This document shows positions 26,531 to 33,595 of a stretch of 56,172 bases of DNA, piece by piece. Numbering within the stretch: position 1 is the first letter of the stretch; the number at the start of each line of letters is the position of its first letter. A model generated the notes under the pieces. The model was not told the DNA's origin, did no database searches, and saw only the letters and a list, made by a program, of their open reading frames with translations. Source of the DNA: Heyndrickxia coagulans DSM 1 = ATCC 7050. GTDB taxonomy: Bacteria; Bacillota; Bacilli; Bacillales; Bacillaceae_C. The translations under genes were made by a program, and so were the position numbers. The DNA is taken from the NCBI RefSeq assembly GCF_000290615.1, contig NZ_ALAS01000258.1, forward strand, positions 1-56,172, given 5' to 3'.

Positions 26531-26682
26531 AAAACGATGGTAAAAGAACTTCTGAAGGGTTAAACGAATGGTTTGAAATGATCAACGCAAAAGGGGATAA
26601 AGGAGAAATCGCGCAGATCGTGGAAAAATACAAGGCACAGGCCGGGGACAGCAACGATGCTGCCCCTCAAGACAAGGAGTAG
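26527..26682 (+). CDS. 51-aa soluble charged protein
   Basis: A 51-aa hydrophilic protein (KNDGKRTSEGLNEWFEMINA... ending PQDKE), predicted helical, with AGAAGGAA ahead of its ATG. It is translationally coupled to the 47-aa membrane protein, so the pair may form a small membrane-plus-cytosol complex. No known family is recognised. Confidence 0.65.
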   Translation: MKNDGKRTSEGLNEWFEMINAKGDKGEIAQIVEKYKAQAGDSNDAAPQDKE

Positions 26683-26767
26683 GATTTCAACAAAAATCGA
26701 CAATTCTCATCAAAAACTTATTTTTCTTTCATGATCTTTTAGGAAAAAACCCGTACGATTATACCTG

Positions 26768-26867
26768 TAGCAAGGACAAGTTACAAAACCCTATACCAAC
26801 TAGACAATCCCCCCTTTTTGTTGTCTAGCAATACCCCCTTAAAAACCGGCTTTTGCCGGTTTTTTTA
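26768..26867 (+). ncRNA. C-rich small RNA candidate B
   Basis: Paralogue of candidate A with the same plan. A TGTAGCAAGGA 5' segment is followed by an 8-bp perfect hairpin (CTAGACAA, 26800-26807, with TTGTCTAG, 26821-26828) whose loop carries six C. A second C-block (five C, 26834-26838) and the same ACCGGC/GCCGGT terminator (26845-26867) follow. The stem sequences differ from candidate A but pairing is conserved, which is compensatory evidence for an RNA. A TATACC at 26760-26765 may be the -10. An upstream element (CTTTCATG then TCTTTTAG) is shared with copy A. Confidence 0.6.
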
Positions 26868-26899
26868 TTTTTGGCTACAATCAAAATGAAACGAAGGGA

Positions 26900-27145
26900 G
26901 TGAGAACCATTAAAGCGGTGGTGAAATTTTGCCTGACTCTCGTATTGGCGTATTTGATCAACCAACTGATATCCCGGTTGTTTGCCTACTATCTCCCGGA
27001 CGAAGGCGCTGGCGCGATCTTTATCCCGATTCTGATATTCTCATTTGATCTGTTGGCCGGATATGCAATTGCATGCTTTATTTTTAAGGTTGCTGCAAAA
27101 AATAGTCCGGGGCACCGTTATTCGGCATCCCGGACAAGGACATAG
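26900..27145 (+). CDS. Small two-helix membrane protein (81 aa)
   Basis: A frame of up to 81 codons with two hydrophobic segments (about residues 8-29 and 40-64). The GTG at 26900 abuts AAGGGAG (no spacing), so the true start may be the ATT at 26909 (8 nt spacing) or the GTG at 26918. The last 28 nt overlap the convergent 52-aa gene. No family is recognised. It follows sRNA candidate B directly. Confidence 0.5.
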   Translation: MRTIKAVVKFCLTLVLAYLINQLISRLFAYYLPDEGAGAIFIPILIFSFDLLAGYAIACFIFKVAAKNSPGHRYSASRTRT

Positions 27146-27276
27146 CGGTCTTCAATCGTTTTTGGCGATACGAGATTGCCAGTGCCGAGCATGATGCTTT
27201 CGTTTTGGACTGCGACCACCATGGCAAGTGTTTCATGCTGCTTTTCTTTATATACTTGCCCGATTTTGATTTTCAT
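27118..27276 (-). CDS. 52-aa small protein
   Basis: Minus-strand ATG behind AGAGGTGGGG opens a 52-codon frame beginning KIKIGQVYKEK and ending RYVLVRDAE. It is soluble and beta-rich in appearance. It lies 15 nt downstream of the 53-aa gene, probably in one operon. No family is recognised. Confidence 0.65.
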   Translation of the reverse strand: MKIKIGQVYKEKQHETLAMVVAVQNESIMLGTGNLVSPKTIEDRYVLVRDAE

Positions 27277-27291
27277 GGAACCCCACCTCTA

Positions 27292-27453
27292 TTATAAGAG
27301 CGTACGGCGTTTTTTCTGTTCTTGTATCACTTTATTCCGCTCGCCGCCGTCTGAAAGTTCTTCGTATTGAAATTCTGTTTCATCGCTTTGTGCCGCAAGC
27401 AAATCAGCGGAAGCCTGGTGGTTGTTTGGTGCAGCTTGTTCATTCCATTTCAC
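27292..27453 (-). CDS. 53-aa hydrophilic small protein
   Basis: A GTG start directly behind a near-ideal AAAGGAGGCGATCC site opens a 53-codon frame. It is rich in Asn, Gln, Glu and Asp with a basic end (KKRRTLL). Composition recalls small spore-associated proteins, but I do not recognise a family. In 27454-27782 I see no convincing gene or hairpin. Confidence 0.6.
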   Translation of the reverse strand: MKWNEQAAPNNHQASADLLAAQSDETEFQYEELSDGGERNKVIQEQKKRRTLL

Positions 27454-27782
27454 ACGGATCGCCTCCTTTCTTTTAATATGCGTCCGCTTCCGGAAAAACA
27501 TGCGCGCCGGATTGCCGTTTCCATTTTTTGCGTTCCCGGCTTCGGCAGGGTCATCCCCAACATGCAGCCGGGTACTGCACACTTTTTTTCGGCATTCAAA
27601 CTTGGAATTGTGCCCCTGCGCTTGTCCAAAATTTAACCGTTTTCCTGATCCGGTGCGGCCGCGTTGCTGGATTCTGGATGTTTTTCGTATGGGCTGGTAA
27701 ACTGAATTTACAGGCAGCGGGTTGTGTAAATTTTTTCCGGGACGGCGGGGCATCCCCATCTTGAGAAGGAGGTTTTCATCGT

Positions 27783-28514
27783 ATGGAAATTGAAAGAGGC
27801 ACGATTAAAGATATCCCGTTTGAAAGCAGGGAGCTCGGGGAAACACTCAATCTCTGGGTATACTTGCCGGCGCGTTTTTCCCCGCTTTATCAATATGACG
27901 TATGCATATGCCAGGACGGAAAAGACTTCTTCCAGCTCGGCCGGATTGCACGTGCCGCGGATGAACTGCTTGCAAAAGGCGAAATTGAAGACTTGATTAT
28001 TGTCGGGATCCCTTATGCGGATATCCCAGACAGGCGCCGGAAATACCATCCTGACGGCGAGCAACATGCCGCTTATATCCGGTTCTTGGCGCATGAACTT
28101 GCCCCTTTCCTTGACCGTGAGTTTCCGACTGCACAAATGGCATCGGGCCGGGCGCTGGCAGGAGACTCACTGGCGGCAACCGTCTCGCTCATGGCGGCAT
28201 TCAAGTACCCTCATACATTTGGAAAAGCCGCATTAATGTCGCCGCTCGTGAATGAAAAAGTGATGGAAGCTGCTAAACAATGTACGGATCCAAAGCTGAT
28301 GGACATTTACCATATTGTCGGAAAAGAGGAGACGGAAGTAAAAACGACCGACGGCAAGATCCAGAATTTTATCACGCCGAACCGAACCCTGCATCAAATC
28401 CTGGAAGAAAAAGGGGTCCCCGGATTTTATGACGAATTTGACGGCGTCCACTCCTGGAAGTACTGGCAAAAAGATTTGCCGCGTGCACTCAGATACCTGT
28501 TTAAAAAAGATTAA
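27783..28514 (+). CDS. yjcH: Esterase-family protein YjcH
   Basis: A 243-aa alpha/beta-hydrolase of the esterase D-like group. The nucleophile-elbow region ASGRALAGDS lies near residue 120, with an acid and a late His (FDGVHSWKYW) near 221. The elbow is G-D-S rather than the usual G-x-S-x-G, so catalytic identity should be treated with care. It corresponds to B. subtilis yjcH by position beside yjcG and yjcF. Start ATG 27783 follows GAAGGAGG. No signal peptide, so cytoplasmic. Confidence 0.85.
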   Translation: MEIERGTIKDIPFESRELGETLNLWVYLPARFSPLYQYDVCICQDGKDFFQLGRIARAADELLAKGEIEDLIIVGIPYADIPDRRRKYHPDGEQHAAYIRFLAHELAPFLDREFPTAQMASGRALAGDSLAATVSLMAAFKYPHTFGKAALMSPLVNEKVMEAAKQCTDPKLMDIYHIVGKEETEVKTTDGKIQNFITPNRTLHQILEEKGVPGFYDEFDGVHSWKYWQKDLPRALRYLFKKD

Positions 28515-28580
28515 TTTTCGGCCATTTTTCTGATAAAATTGTATCATAACGGCTTAATATCCAGAAAAAGGAGACATTTT

Positions 28581-29093
28581 ATGAAGTATGCGCTTGTTGT
28601 CTTTCCGTCAAAAAAACTGCAGGACCTTGCCAACTCCTACCGGAAACGTTACGACCCGAAGTACGCGCTGATCCCGCCGCATATTACGCTCAAAGCGGCG
28701 TTTGAGGCATCCGAAGAAGAGGCGGAAGTTTTTCGCGGGGAACTGAAAGAAATTGCCAAAAAATACAACCCATTTTTGCTGAAAGTGACAAAAGTGAAAT
28801 CTTTTGAACCCGTCAGCAATACAATTTATTTTAAAGTTGAACCGGCGCCGGAATTGGAAGGGCTTTTCGCAGATTTCAGAGACCGTCTGCCGGGCGGTCC
28901 GCCTCCGTACCCGTTTGTGCCGCATATTACCATCGGGCAGGAGTTGTCTAAAGAAGAACATGCCGATGTGTTCCGCCAGCTGGAAATGGTTGGCATTGAC
29001 CACGAAGAAAAGGTAAACCGGTTCCATCTTTTATATCAGCTTGAAAACGGGATATGGACTGTTTATGAGACCTATCATCTCGGAAAGGACTAA
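28581..29093 (+). CDS. yjcG: 2H phosphoesterase family protein YjcG
   Basis: A 170-aa member of the LigT/2H superfamily. The two HxT motifs (HITL near residue 35 and HITI near 116) define the active site expected for cyclic phosphodiester or RNA ligase/phosphoesterase chemistry. Length matches B. subtilis YjcG (171). ATG 28581 has AAAAAGGAG upstream; the longer in-frame start has no site. It lies 5 nt before yjcF. Confidence 0.9.
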   Translation: MKYALVVFPSKKLQDLANSYRKRYDPKYALIPPHITLKAAFEASEEEAEVFRGELKEIAKKYNPFLLKVTKVKSFEPVSNTIYFKVEPAPELEGLFADFRDRLPGGPPPYPFVPHITIGQELSKEEHADVFRQLEMVGIDHEEKVNRFHLLYQLENGIWTVYETYHLGKD

Positions 29094-29098
29094 CAAAT

Positions 29099-29527
29099 GT
29101 GGACGTATTAACTGTAAAAAATGAAGAACAACTGGAGACGGCTTTTCAAATCCGGAAAAAAGTATTTGTAGAAGAGCAGCACGTCCCGGTTGAAGAAGAA
29201 ATTGACGCATTGGAACAGGACTGCACGCATTTTCTGCTGTACGATGATGAAGGGAGACCCGCAGGCGCCGGGCGTTTTCGGATGGTGGACGGGTACGGGA
29301 AAGTGGAACGCATCTGCATCCTTCCGTCCGTGCGCGGCAAAGGGGCCGGCCGGGAACTGATGCTGGCAATTGAACATTATGCCGCAGAACAAGGCGTGCA
29401 AAAATGCAAATTAAACGCACAGACACACGCGATTCCTTTTTACGAAAAACTCGGATACCGTGTTGTTTCCGGTGAATTTCTCGATGCCGGCATTCCGCAT
29501 AAAACAATGGAGAAACCGATCAAATAA
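29099..29527 (+). CDS. yjcF: GNAT N-acetyltransferase YjcF
   Basis: A 142-aa GNAT-fold acetyltransferase. The acetyl-CoA pyrophosphate loop is visible as VRGKGAGRELM near residues 80-90, with the preceding RICILPSV strand. The GTG at 29099 follows AAAGGA. The substrate is unknown. The yjcH-yjcG-yjcF trio is conserved in B. subtilis, and a strong terminator follows. Confidence 0.88.
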   Translation: MDVLTVKNEEQLETAFQIRKKVFVEEQHVPVEEEIDALEQDCTHFLLYDDEGRPAGAGRFRMVDGYGKVERICILPSVRGKGAGRELMLAIEHYAAEQGVQKCKLNAQTHAIPFYEKLGYRVVSGEFLDAGIPHKTMEKPIK

Positions 29528-29568
29528 CATCCGGAACCCCGGGCTGGAGAAAAAGCCCCAAATCCGTG

Positions 29569-29605
29569 AAAAAGCGGCGAGAAGTTGTGTCTCGCCGCTT
29601 TTTTT
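29569..29605 (+). terminator. Terminator after yjcF
   Basis: Perfect stem AAAAAGCGGCGAGA with TCTCGCCGCTTTTT, 7-nt loop, T tract. Confidence 0.9.
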
Positions 29606-29751
29606 CAATATTTAGGTGATATAAACCAATTTGCATGATGATGCAATTTTTCAGCAGGCAACCAAGCGGCAATATTTTGTTTATTTTATAATCGCTTTTT
29701 CAATCTTGCTGCTTTTCCGGAGTAAAAATTCGCACTCCAGCGGGAAAAGAT

Positions 29752-30006
29752 TCAAACCGAAAGATCAATATATTGCCCCAGGCCGGTAATGTTTGCGATG
29801 ATCCGGCTTTTTGCCGGTTTTCTTGCCGGTTGTTCATTTGCTTTAAAATGGTATTCTGTTCCACCCGTGACGCCGTTTTGCCGCTTAACAGGATAAGCCC
29901 TCGAAACGGCACCTGCTTTTTCCACTTCAAGCCGACGCAGGGACATTCCGTCATAAAGTCGGTACTGGCTTGCCTGATAATCGGGAATTGGAGCGATCAA
30001 ACTCAT
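29752..30006 (-). CDS. Hypothetical 84-aa protein
   Basis: A minus-strand 84-aa soluble protein (start SLIAPIPDYQASQYRLYD). ATG 30006 follows AGAGGGGTG at 7 nt and is preferred over an ATG three codons upstream. It is basic in the middle with no membrane segment. I do not recognise the family. It lies between yjcF and spoVIF in a sporulation-gene neighbourhood, so a spore role is possible but unsupported by motif. Confidence 0.65.
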   Translation of the reverse strand: MSLIAPIPDYQASQYRLYDGMSLRRLEVEKAGAVSRAYPVKRQNGVTGGTEYHFKANEQPARKPAKSRIIANITGLGQYIDLSV

Positions 30007-30067
30007 GGCAGTCACCCCTCTAAATTGTTTCTATATTCTTTTCCCTTTCTTCTTTCATTTTAAACAG

Positions 30068-30105
30068 AAAAATGCGGACTTGCATCTGATTTGCAAGCCC
30101 GCTTT
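30068..30105 (-). terminator. Terminator of spoVIF
   Basis: Minus-strand stem GCGGGCTTGCA with TGCAAGTCCGC (one G-T pair) followed by five T, just past the stop codon. Confidence 0.75.
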
Positions 30106-30107
30106 GA

Positions 30108-30365
30108 TTACTTTCCGTTGTTCATCATTTTGTTGATCGTGTTAAAATCCAGTTTTTTCCCGTCTTTAACAATCGATTCAACAATTTTGTCTTCCAGCTC
30201 TTTCGGTACCCGTTTGTTTGCAATTTGCGAGACGCGCTGGATGATGCCGCGGACGGTATTTTCATCTTTAAAGTTCGCGTTCTGCAAGGAATTTGCAAGC
30301 TGGAAAATGTCATTCATATTGACGCCTGTCTTTTTTTCGATATTCTTGAAAAACTGATGGTCCAC
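30108..30365 (-). CDS. spoVIF: Stage VI sporulation protein F (YjcC)
   Basis: An 85-aa protein matching SpoVIF, needed late in B. subtilis sporulation for proper coat assembly via GerR-dependent genes. Characteristic features are FFKNIEKKTG at the start, the IFQLANSLQ helix and a C-terminal NTINKMM. The GTG at 30365 follows GAGAGGAG and gives the family length; a seven-codon extension starting at ATG lacks a proper site. A compartment-specific promoter is expected but not identified. Confidence 0.9.
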   Translation of the reverse strand: MDHQFFKNIEKKTGVNMNDIFQLANSLQNANFKDENTVRGIIQRVSQIANKRVPKELEDKIVESIVKDGKKLDFNTINKMMNNGK

Positions 30366-30499
30366 CTTCGTCGCTCCTCTCTTCAAGCTGTTTTATCGTA
30401 TGAAAAAAGCAGCCGGAATGACAGTGCAAAAGTGGATTTTCAAGCGAAAAGCATTTAGCATCAATTGTGTTGGGTGTACAAGCAGGATTTACCGGCTGG

Positions 30500-30675
30500 T
30501 GTTTTGTCTTTCATCACCCCGATGAAGGAAAGTTTGGCGTTTCTCAGCTCTGTGTTTTGTCTTCATCGTCCCTATGAAGAACAGTTCACCGCTTCCCAGC
30601 CTCGTGTTTTGTCCTTCATCCGGGGACGAAAACAGTTTGCCGTTTTCCGGCCCAATGTTTTGCCTTTCAATACCA
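30500..30675. repeat. Array of ~52-bp palindromic repeats (four units)
   Basis: Units begin with TGTTTTG at 30500, 30553, 30605 and 30656 (periods 53, 52, 51). Each continues CTTTCATC...GATGAAG-like, an imperfect inverted repeat, then a variable T/C-rich end. The last unit is partial and abuts the yjcZ terminator. The same unit recurs at 42657-42795. The flank from 30366 to 30499 holds nothing I can name. Confidence 0.75.
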
Positions 30676-30680
30676 GCCAT

Positions 30681-30705
30681 AAAAAAAGCGGGGAATCCTC
30701 CCCGC
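30681..30705 (-). terminator. Terminator of yjcZ
   Basis: Minus-strand stem GCGGGGA/TCCCCGC with a short loop followed by seven T. Confidence 0.85.
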
Positions 30706-30711
30706 AACTTG

Positions 30712-30843
30712 TCAGCAGAAGCTTGCACCGACAATAATTAACAGAATGAACAAAACAACGATCAATACAAACGTGCTGCCGTAGCCGTAACCACCGCCGT
30801 AACTGCCATAACCGCAGCCGCCGCCATAACCGTATCCAAACAT
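30712..30843 (-). CDS. yjcZ: YjcZ-family sporulation protein
   Basis: A 43-aa peptide with a Gly/Tyr-rich N-terminal half (repeated GYG and GGG units) and one hydrophobic helix ([19 protein letters not shown]) at the C-terminus, the defining layout of the YjcZ family in sporeformers. ATG 30843 follows GAGGTG. A sigma-K-like promoter lies upstream, which fits late mother-cell expression. Its molecular function is unknown. Confidence 0.9.
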   Translation of the reverse strand: MFGYGYGGGCGYGSYGGGYGYGSTFVLIVVLFILLIIVGASFC

Positions 30844-30874
30844 GTTTTTCACCTCACTTCTTGTATTACACTAT

Positions 30875-30901
30875 ACAATATGTAAGGTGCAGGCATTCGG
30901 T
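30875..30901 (-). promoter_or_regulatory. Sigma-K-like promoter of yjcZ
   Basis: On the minus strand ACC (30901-30899), a 16-nt spacer, then CATATTGT (30882-30875). This fits the sigma-K pattern ACm-N16/17-CATAnnnT and lies about 32 nt before the start codon. Confidence 0.6.
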
Positions 30902-30927
30902 ATAGGCGTGTGTCAGGGACGGCATGA

Positions 30928-31284
30928 TTATCCTTTTGGCTTAAAGAGGAGTGAGCCGATAAATCCGAAAATAATCGCAGCCGAAATGCCGGAAGATGTG
31001 ACTTCAAACATGCCAGTCAATACCCCGACAATGCCGTGCCTTTGCACTTCCTGCATGGCGCCGGTTGCAAGCGAATTGCCAAAACTTGTAATGGGAATGG
31101 TTGCCCCGGCACCGGCAAAATTTACAAGCGGTTCATAAAGGCCGAGGCCTGATAAAACCGCGCCGACCGTCACGAGGACACTCATCGTATGTCCCGGCGA
31201 TAATTTTGCGACATCAAACAGCAACTGGCCAATCACACAAATCAGCCCGCCAACCACAAAGGCCCAGAAAAACATTGCAAGCAT
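30928..31284 (-). CDS. spoVAE: Stage V sporulation protein AE (SpoVAEb type)
   Basis: A 118-aa membrane protein with about three helices and the SpoVAE signature AGAGATIPITSFGNSLATGA. It is part of the SpoVA channel that moves dipicolinic acid and Ca2+ into the forespore and out at germination. ATG 31284 follows AAGGAAGGATG. It is the last gene of a spoVAC-spoVAD-spoVAE cluster, 17 nt after spoVAD. No SpoVAA, AB, AEa or AF is present, which marks this as the shorter second-type cluster. Confidence 0.92.
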   Translation of the reverse strand: MLAMFFWAFVVGGLICVIGQLLFDVAKLSPGHTMSVLVTVGAVLSGLGLYEPLVNFAGAGATIPITSFGNSLATGAMQEVQRHGIVGVLTGMFEVTSSGISAAIIFGFIGSLLFKPKG

Positions 31285-31301
31285 TACGCATCCTTCCTTT
31301 C

Positions 31302-32312
31302 TTACAAATACTCGATGGCGCAGGCGTGCGCGATGCACGGAATGGTTTCGCCCTGCTGATAAGACAAAGGCGACAATAGTGCGCCGGTTGCGACGAGCAA
31401 AATTTTTTGGTATCGGCCTTTTTTCATTTCGTTTAGCAAATGGCCATACAGGACAATCGCTGAACATCCGGCACCGCTTGCCCCGGCATGGACGGGCTGG
31501 GACTTGTCATATACCATCAGGCCGCAATCCTGGAACTGTTCGCTGCGAATGTCAAGATTCTTCTGTTTGAAAAGATCGAGCGCGATGGAACGGCCGATTT
31601 TCGCCAAATCGCCGGTCACAATCAAGTCATAGTAAGATGGATCACGGCCGGTTTCCCGGAGATGCTGTTCAATCGTATCGACCGCTGCCGGCGCCATTGC
31701 AGCGCCCATATTAAACGGATCGGAAATGCCAAGGTCCAGTACTTTTCCGATCGTGGCCGATGTAATCCGCGGCGCCGGCCCGTTTTCTTCCGTACCGACC
31801 ACCGCGAATCCCGCCCCTGTCACTGTCCATTGTGCAGTCGGCGGTTTCTGCCCGCCGTATTCGGTCGGATAGCGGAATTGCTTCTCTGTTGTTGCATTGT
31901 GGCTCGAAGCCCCTGCCAGCACTTTTTCCGCCCCGCCGTGATTAATGATGAAAGCGGCAAGCGCCAGGCTTTCCATCGAAGTGGCGCAGGCGCTGAAAAG
32001 GCCCAGGTAAGGAATCGCATTTGTCCTTGCCGCAAAACTTGTCGGCGTGATTTGGTTAATCAAGTCACCGGCGAGAAAAAACTGAATATCGGTTTCCTTA
32101 AGGTTTCGCTTTTTCAGGGCAATGCCAGCCGCTTCCTCGATCAGTTTGCGCTGGGCTTTTTCATACGAATCCTCGCCGATCCATAAATCTTCAAAAAACC
32201 GGTCGAAATCGTCTGCTATCCGCCCCTTTTTTTCAAACGGGCCCCCGACAACACCGGTTGAAAGAATGGCCGGACGGTTCGTGAAAGTCCATGTTTGCGA
32301 TTTTGCGGCCAT
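31302..32312 (-). CDS. spoVAD: Stage V sporulation protein AD
   Basis: A 336-aa soluble, thiolase-fold protein that binds dipicolinic acid and associates with the SpoVAC/AE membrane subunits. Visible features are the ACATSMESLALAA segment containing the thiolase-like Cys, and GASSHNATTEKQFRYPTEYG. ATG 32312 overlaps the spoVAC stop (TAATG). Length agrees with B. subtilis SpoVAD (338). Confidence 0.95.
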   Translation of the reverse strand: MAAKSQTWTFTNRPAILSTGVVGGPFEKKGRIADDFDRFFEDLWIGEDSYEKAQRKLIEEAAGIALKKRNLKETDIQFFLAGDLINQITPTSFAARTNAIPYLGLFSACATSMESLALAAFIINHGGAEKVLAGASSHNATTEKQFRYPTEYGGQKPPTAQWTVTGAGFAVVGTEENGPAPRITSATIGKVLDLGISDPFNMGAAMAPAAVDTIEQHLRETGRDPSYYDLIVTGDLAKIGRSIALDLFKQKNLDIRSEQFQDCGLMVYDKSQPVHAGASGAGCSAIVLYGHLLNEMKKGRYQKILLVATGALLSPLSYQQGETIPCIAHACAIEYL

Positions 32313-32788
32313 TACGATCCCCCCCACATCATGACCACGGTCCGAATCAGGACGACAACAAACGCGGAAAACACACCAAATACAATGACGGTGCCGGCCA
32401 GTTTGAACATATTCCCGCCGACGCCAAGCACATAGCCTTCCGTCCGGTGTTCAATCGCAGCGGAAACGACGGAATTGCCAAAGCCCGTTACCGGCACCGC
32501 GCTCCCTGCACCGGCGTACTGCCCGATATGGTCATAAATGCCGAAGCCGGTCAACAGCATGGATAAAAACACCATTGTGGCGGTTGTCGGGTTGCCGGCC
32601 GTTTTTTCGGTGAAATTAAACATGTATATATAGAAGTAAGTAAGGGCCTGCCCAACCAGACAAAAACAGCCGCCTACCCAAAATGCACGGATGCAGTTTT
32701 TTAACACCGGCCTTTTCATCTCATGCTTTTTTTCGAACTGATCATACGCTTTTTGTACGGGTGTTTTGTTTTGATTTTTGTTTGCCAT
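32312..32788 (-). CDS. spoVAC: Stage V sporulation protein AC
   Basis: A 158-aa inner spore-membrane protein with four or five helices. It carries the SpoVAC/AE-like motif AGAGSAVPVTGFGNSVVSAA. In B. subtilis SpoVAC acts as a mechanosensitive channel for dipicolinate release. It has a short charged N-terminal tail (~30 residues). It lies 16 nt after the lipoprotein gene. Confidence 0.94.
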   Translation of the reverse strand: MANKNQNKTPVQKAYDQFEKKHEMKRPVLKNCIRAFWVGGCFCLVGQALTYFYIYMFNFTEKTAGNPTTATMVFLSMLLTGFGIYDHIGQYAGAGSAVPVTGFGNSVVSAAIEHRTEGYVLGVGGNMFKLAGTVIVFGVFSAFVVVLIRTVVMMWGGS

Positions 32789-32804
32789 TGTCTCAGCCCT
32801 TTTC

Positions 32805-33269
32805 CTATGTTAATTCCTGTTTCAGCTTGATGATGTCTTTAAAACGTTTTTTTGCCTTGCCGGCTGAAATTTTGTGCTTGTCCATATCTTCCTTCAGGCG
32901 GACGGTTTCCAGGAAAATTTTATAGTCGCTGGAAGTGATAAATTTGCGCCCGGGGTAGCGTTTCTTTAAAAAGGCGTTGAGCTGTTTTTCGATTTTCTTC
33001 ATTTTAAAACGGTGCAGATGCCTGACTTTATAGGCAACCAACGTTTCTTTCGGCCCTTCAATGATGGCCACATCGTAAATGCTGTCAAAGCCGAGGACAT
33101 CTTTTTTCAATTGCCCTGAAATGGCCTTATTCCCGGTGTTGCTGAGCCTCACCGGCGACGGTTGTGTTTTTTTCACAAGCGCCATTTTGCTGTCCTTGTG
33201 TTCCGGCCCGTTAAAACCGCAGCCGGAGAGCAAACATACTGAAGCTAAAACATACATGATTTTTTTCAT
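32805..33269 (-). CDS. YhcN/YlaJ-type sporulation lipoprotein
   Basis: A ~154-aa exported lipoprotein: basic head, hydrophobic core and lipobox LLSGC within the first 18 residues. A domain of the YhcN/YlaJ type follows (VAIIEGPKETLVAYKV, then LNAFLKKRYP). The ATG at 33269 is chosen because GAGGG is spaced 6 nt from it, but touches the ATG two codons earlier. The arrangement lipoprotein-spoVAC-spoVAD-spoVAE is the core of the spoVA2-type operons, so it probably acts in the spore envelope with the SpoVA channel. The family call is from pattern and context. Confidence 0.8.
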   Translation of the reverse strand: MKKIMYVLASVCLLSGCGFNGPEHKDSKMALVKKTQPSPVRLSNTGNKAISGQLKKDVLGFDSIYDVAIIEGPKETLVAYKVRHLHRFKMKKIEKQLNAFLKKRYPGRKFITSSDYKIFLETVRLKEDMDKHKISAGKAKKRFKDIIKLKQELT

Positions 33270-33370
33270 ACTCATCCCTCTGCACTTTCAACTTTTACCT
33301 CTCTATTTTTCGCGCAAGCGCAGATTTTATAATTAGAAATTCTTGCCACATCCTGGAAAATGGGGAAAAC

Positions 33371-33402
33371 AAAGGCGGAAGTGCAATCCTGCCTTCCGCC
33401 TT
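33371..33402 (-). terminator. Terminator of the 38-aa gene
   Basis: Minus-strand stem GGCGGAAG with CTTCCGCC across an 11-nt loop, followed by a T-rich stretch. Confidence 0.7.
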
Positions 33403-33406
33403 AGCT

Positions 33407-33523
33407 TTATCGCGTTTTTTTGCCACCGCAGCCGCATCCGCCTTTTTTGACTTTTTTCTGGTTGTTTTTATACGCCGGGACGGATGAAGGGGTGACCGGA
33501 ATTTTGATGCGTGGTTTGCCCAT
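33407..33523 (-). CDS. 38-aa basic protein with Cys-Gly motif
   Basis: Minus-strand ATG with AAAGGATGG upstream opens a 38-codon frame: GKPRIKIPVTPSSVPAYK, then a Lys-rich stretch and GGCGCGGKKTR. The CGCGG cluster could bind a metal or be oxidised in a coat matrix. Such short basic peptides are frequent in sporulation clusters. It has its own terminator. No named family. Confidence 0.65.
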   Translation of the reverse strand: MGKPRIKIPVTPSSVPAYKNNQKKVKKGGCGCGGKKTR

Positions 33524-33595
33524 AATCTTACCATCCTTTCCTCAAGATTCGCGCTTCCTTTTTTATCGTATGCGGCATTTTTATGGTTGTTCACT

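Noticed and set aside
27292-27759. A 155-codon continuous minus frame
   Set aside because: Only the last 53 codons, behind a near-ideal ribosome site at GTG 27453, look coding; the upstream part has no start signal.
30500-30675. CRISPR array
   Set aside because: The unit itself drifts between copies, there are no constant repeats separated by unique spacers, and no cas genes are nearby.
30465-30737. A 90-codon plus frame and an 81-codon minus frame across the repeat array
   Set aside because: Both arise because the ~52-bp units happen to lack stops; the encoded text merely repeats the DNA periodicity.
30928-33269. A spoVA2mob transposon
   Set aside because: No transposase, DUF1657, DUF421 or catalase genes, and both flanks are ordinary yjc/cot genes.
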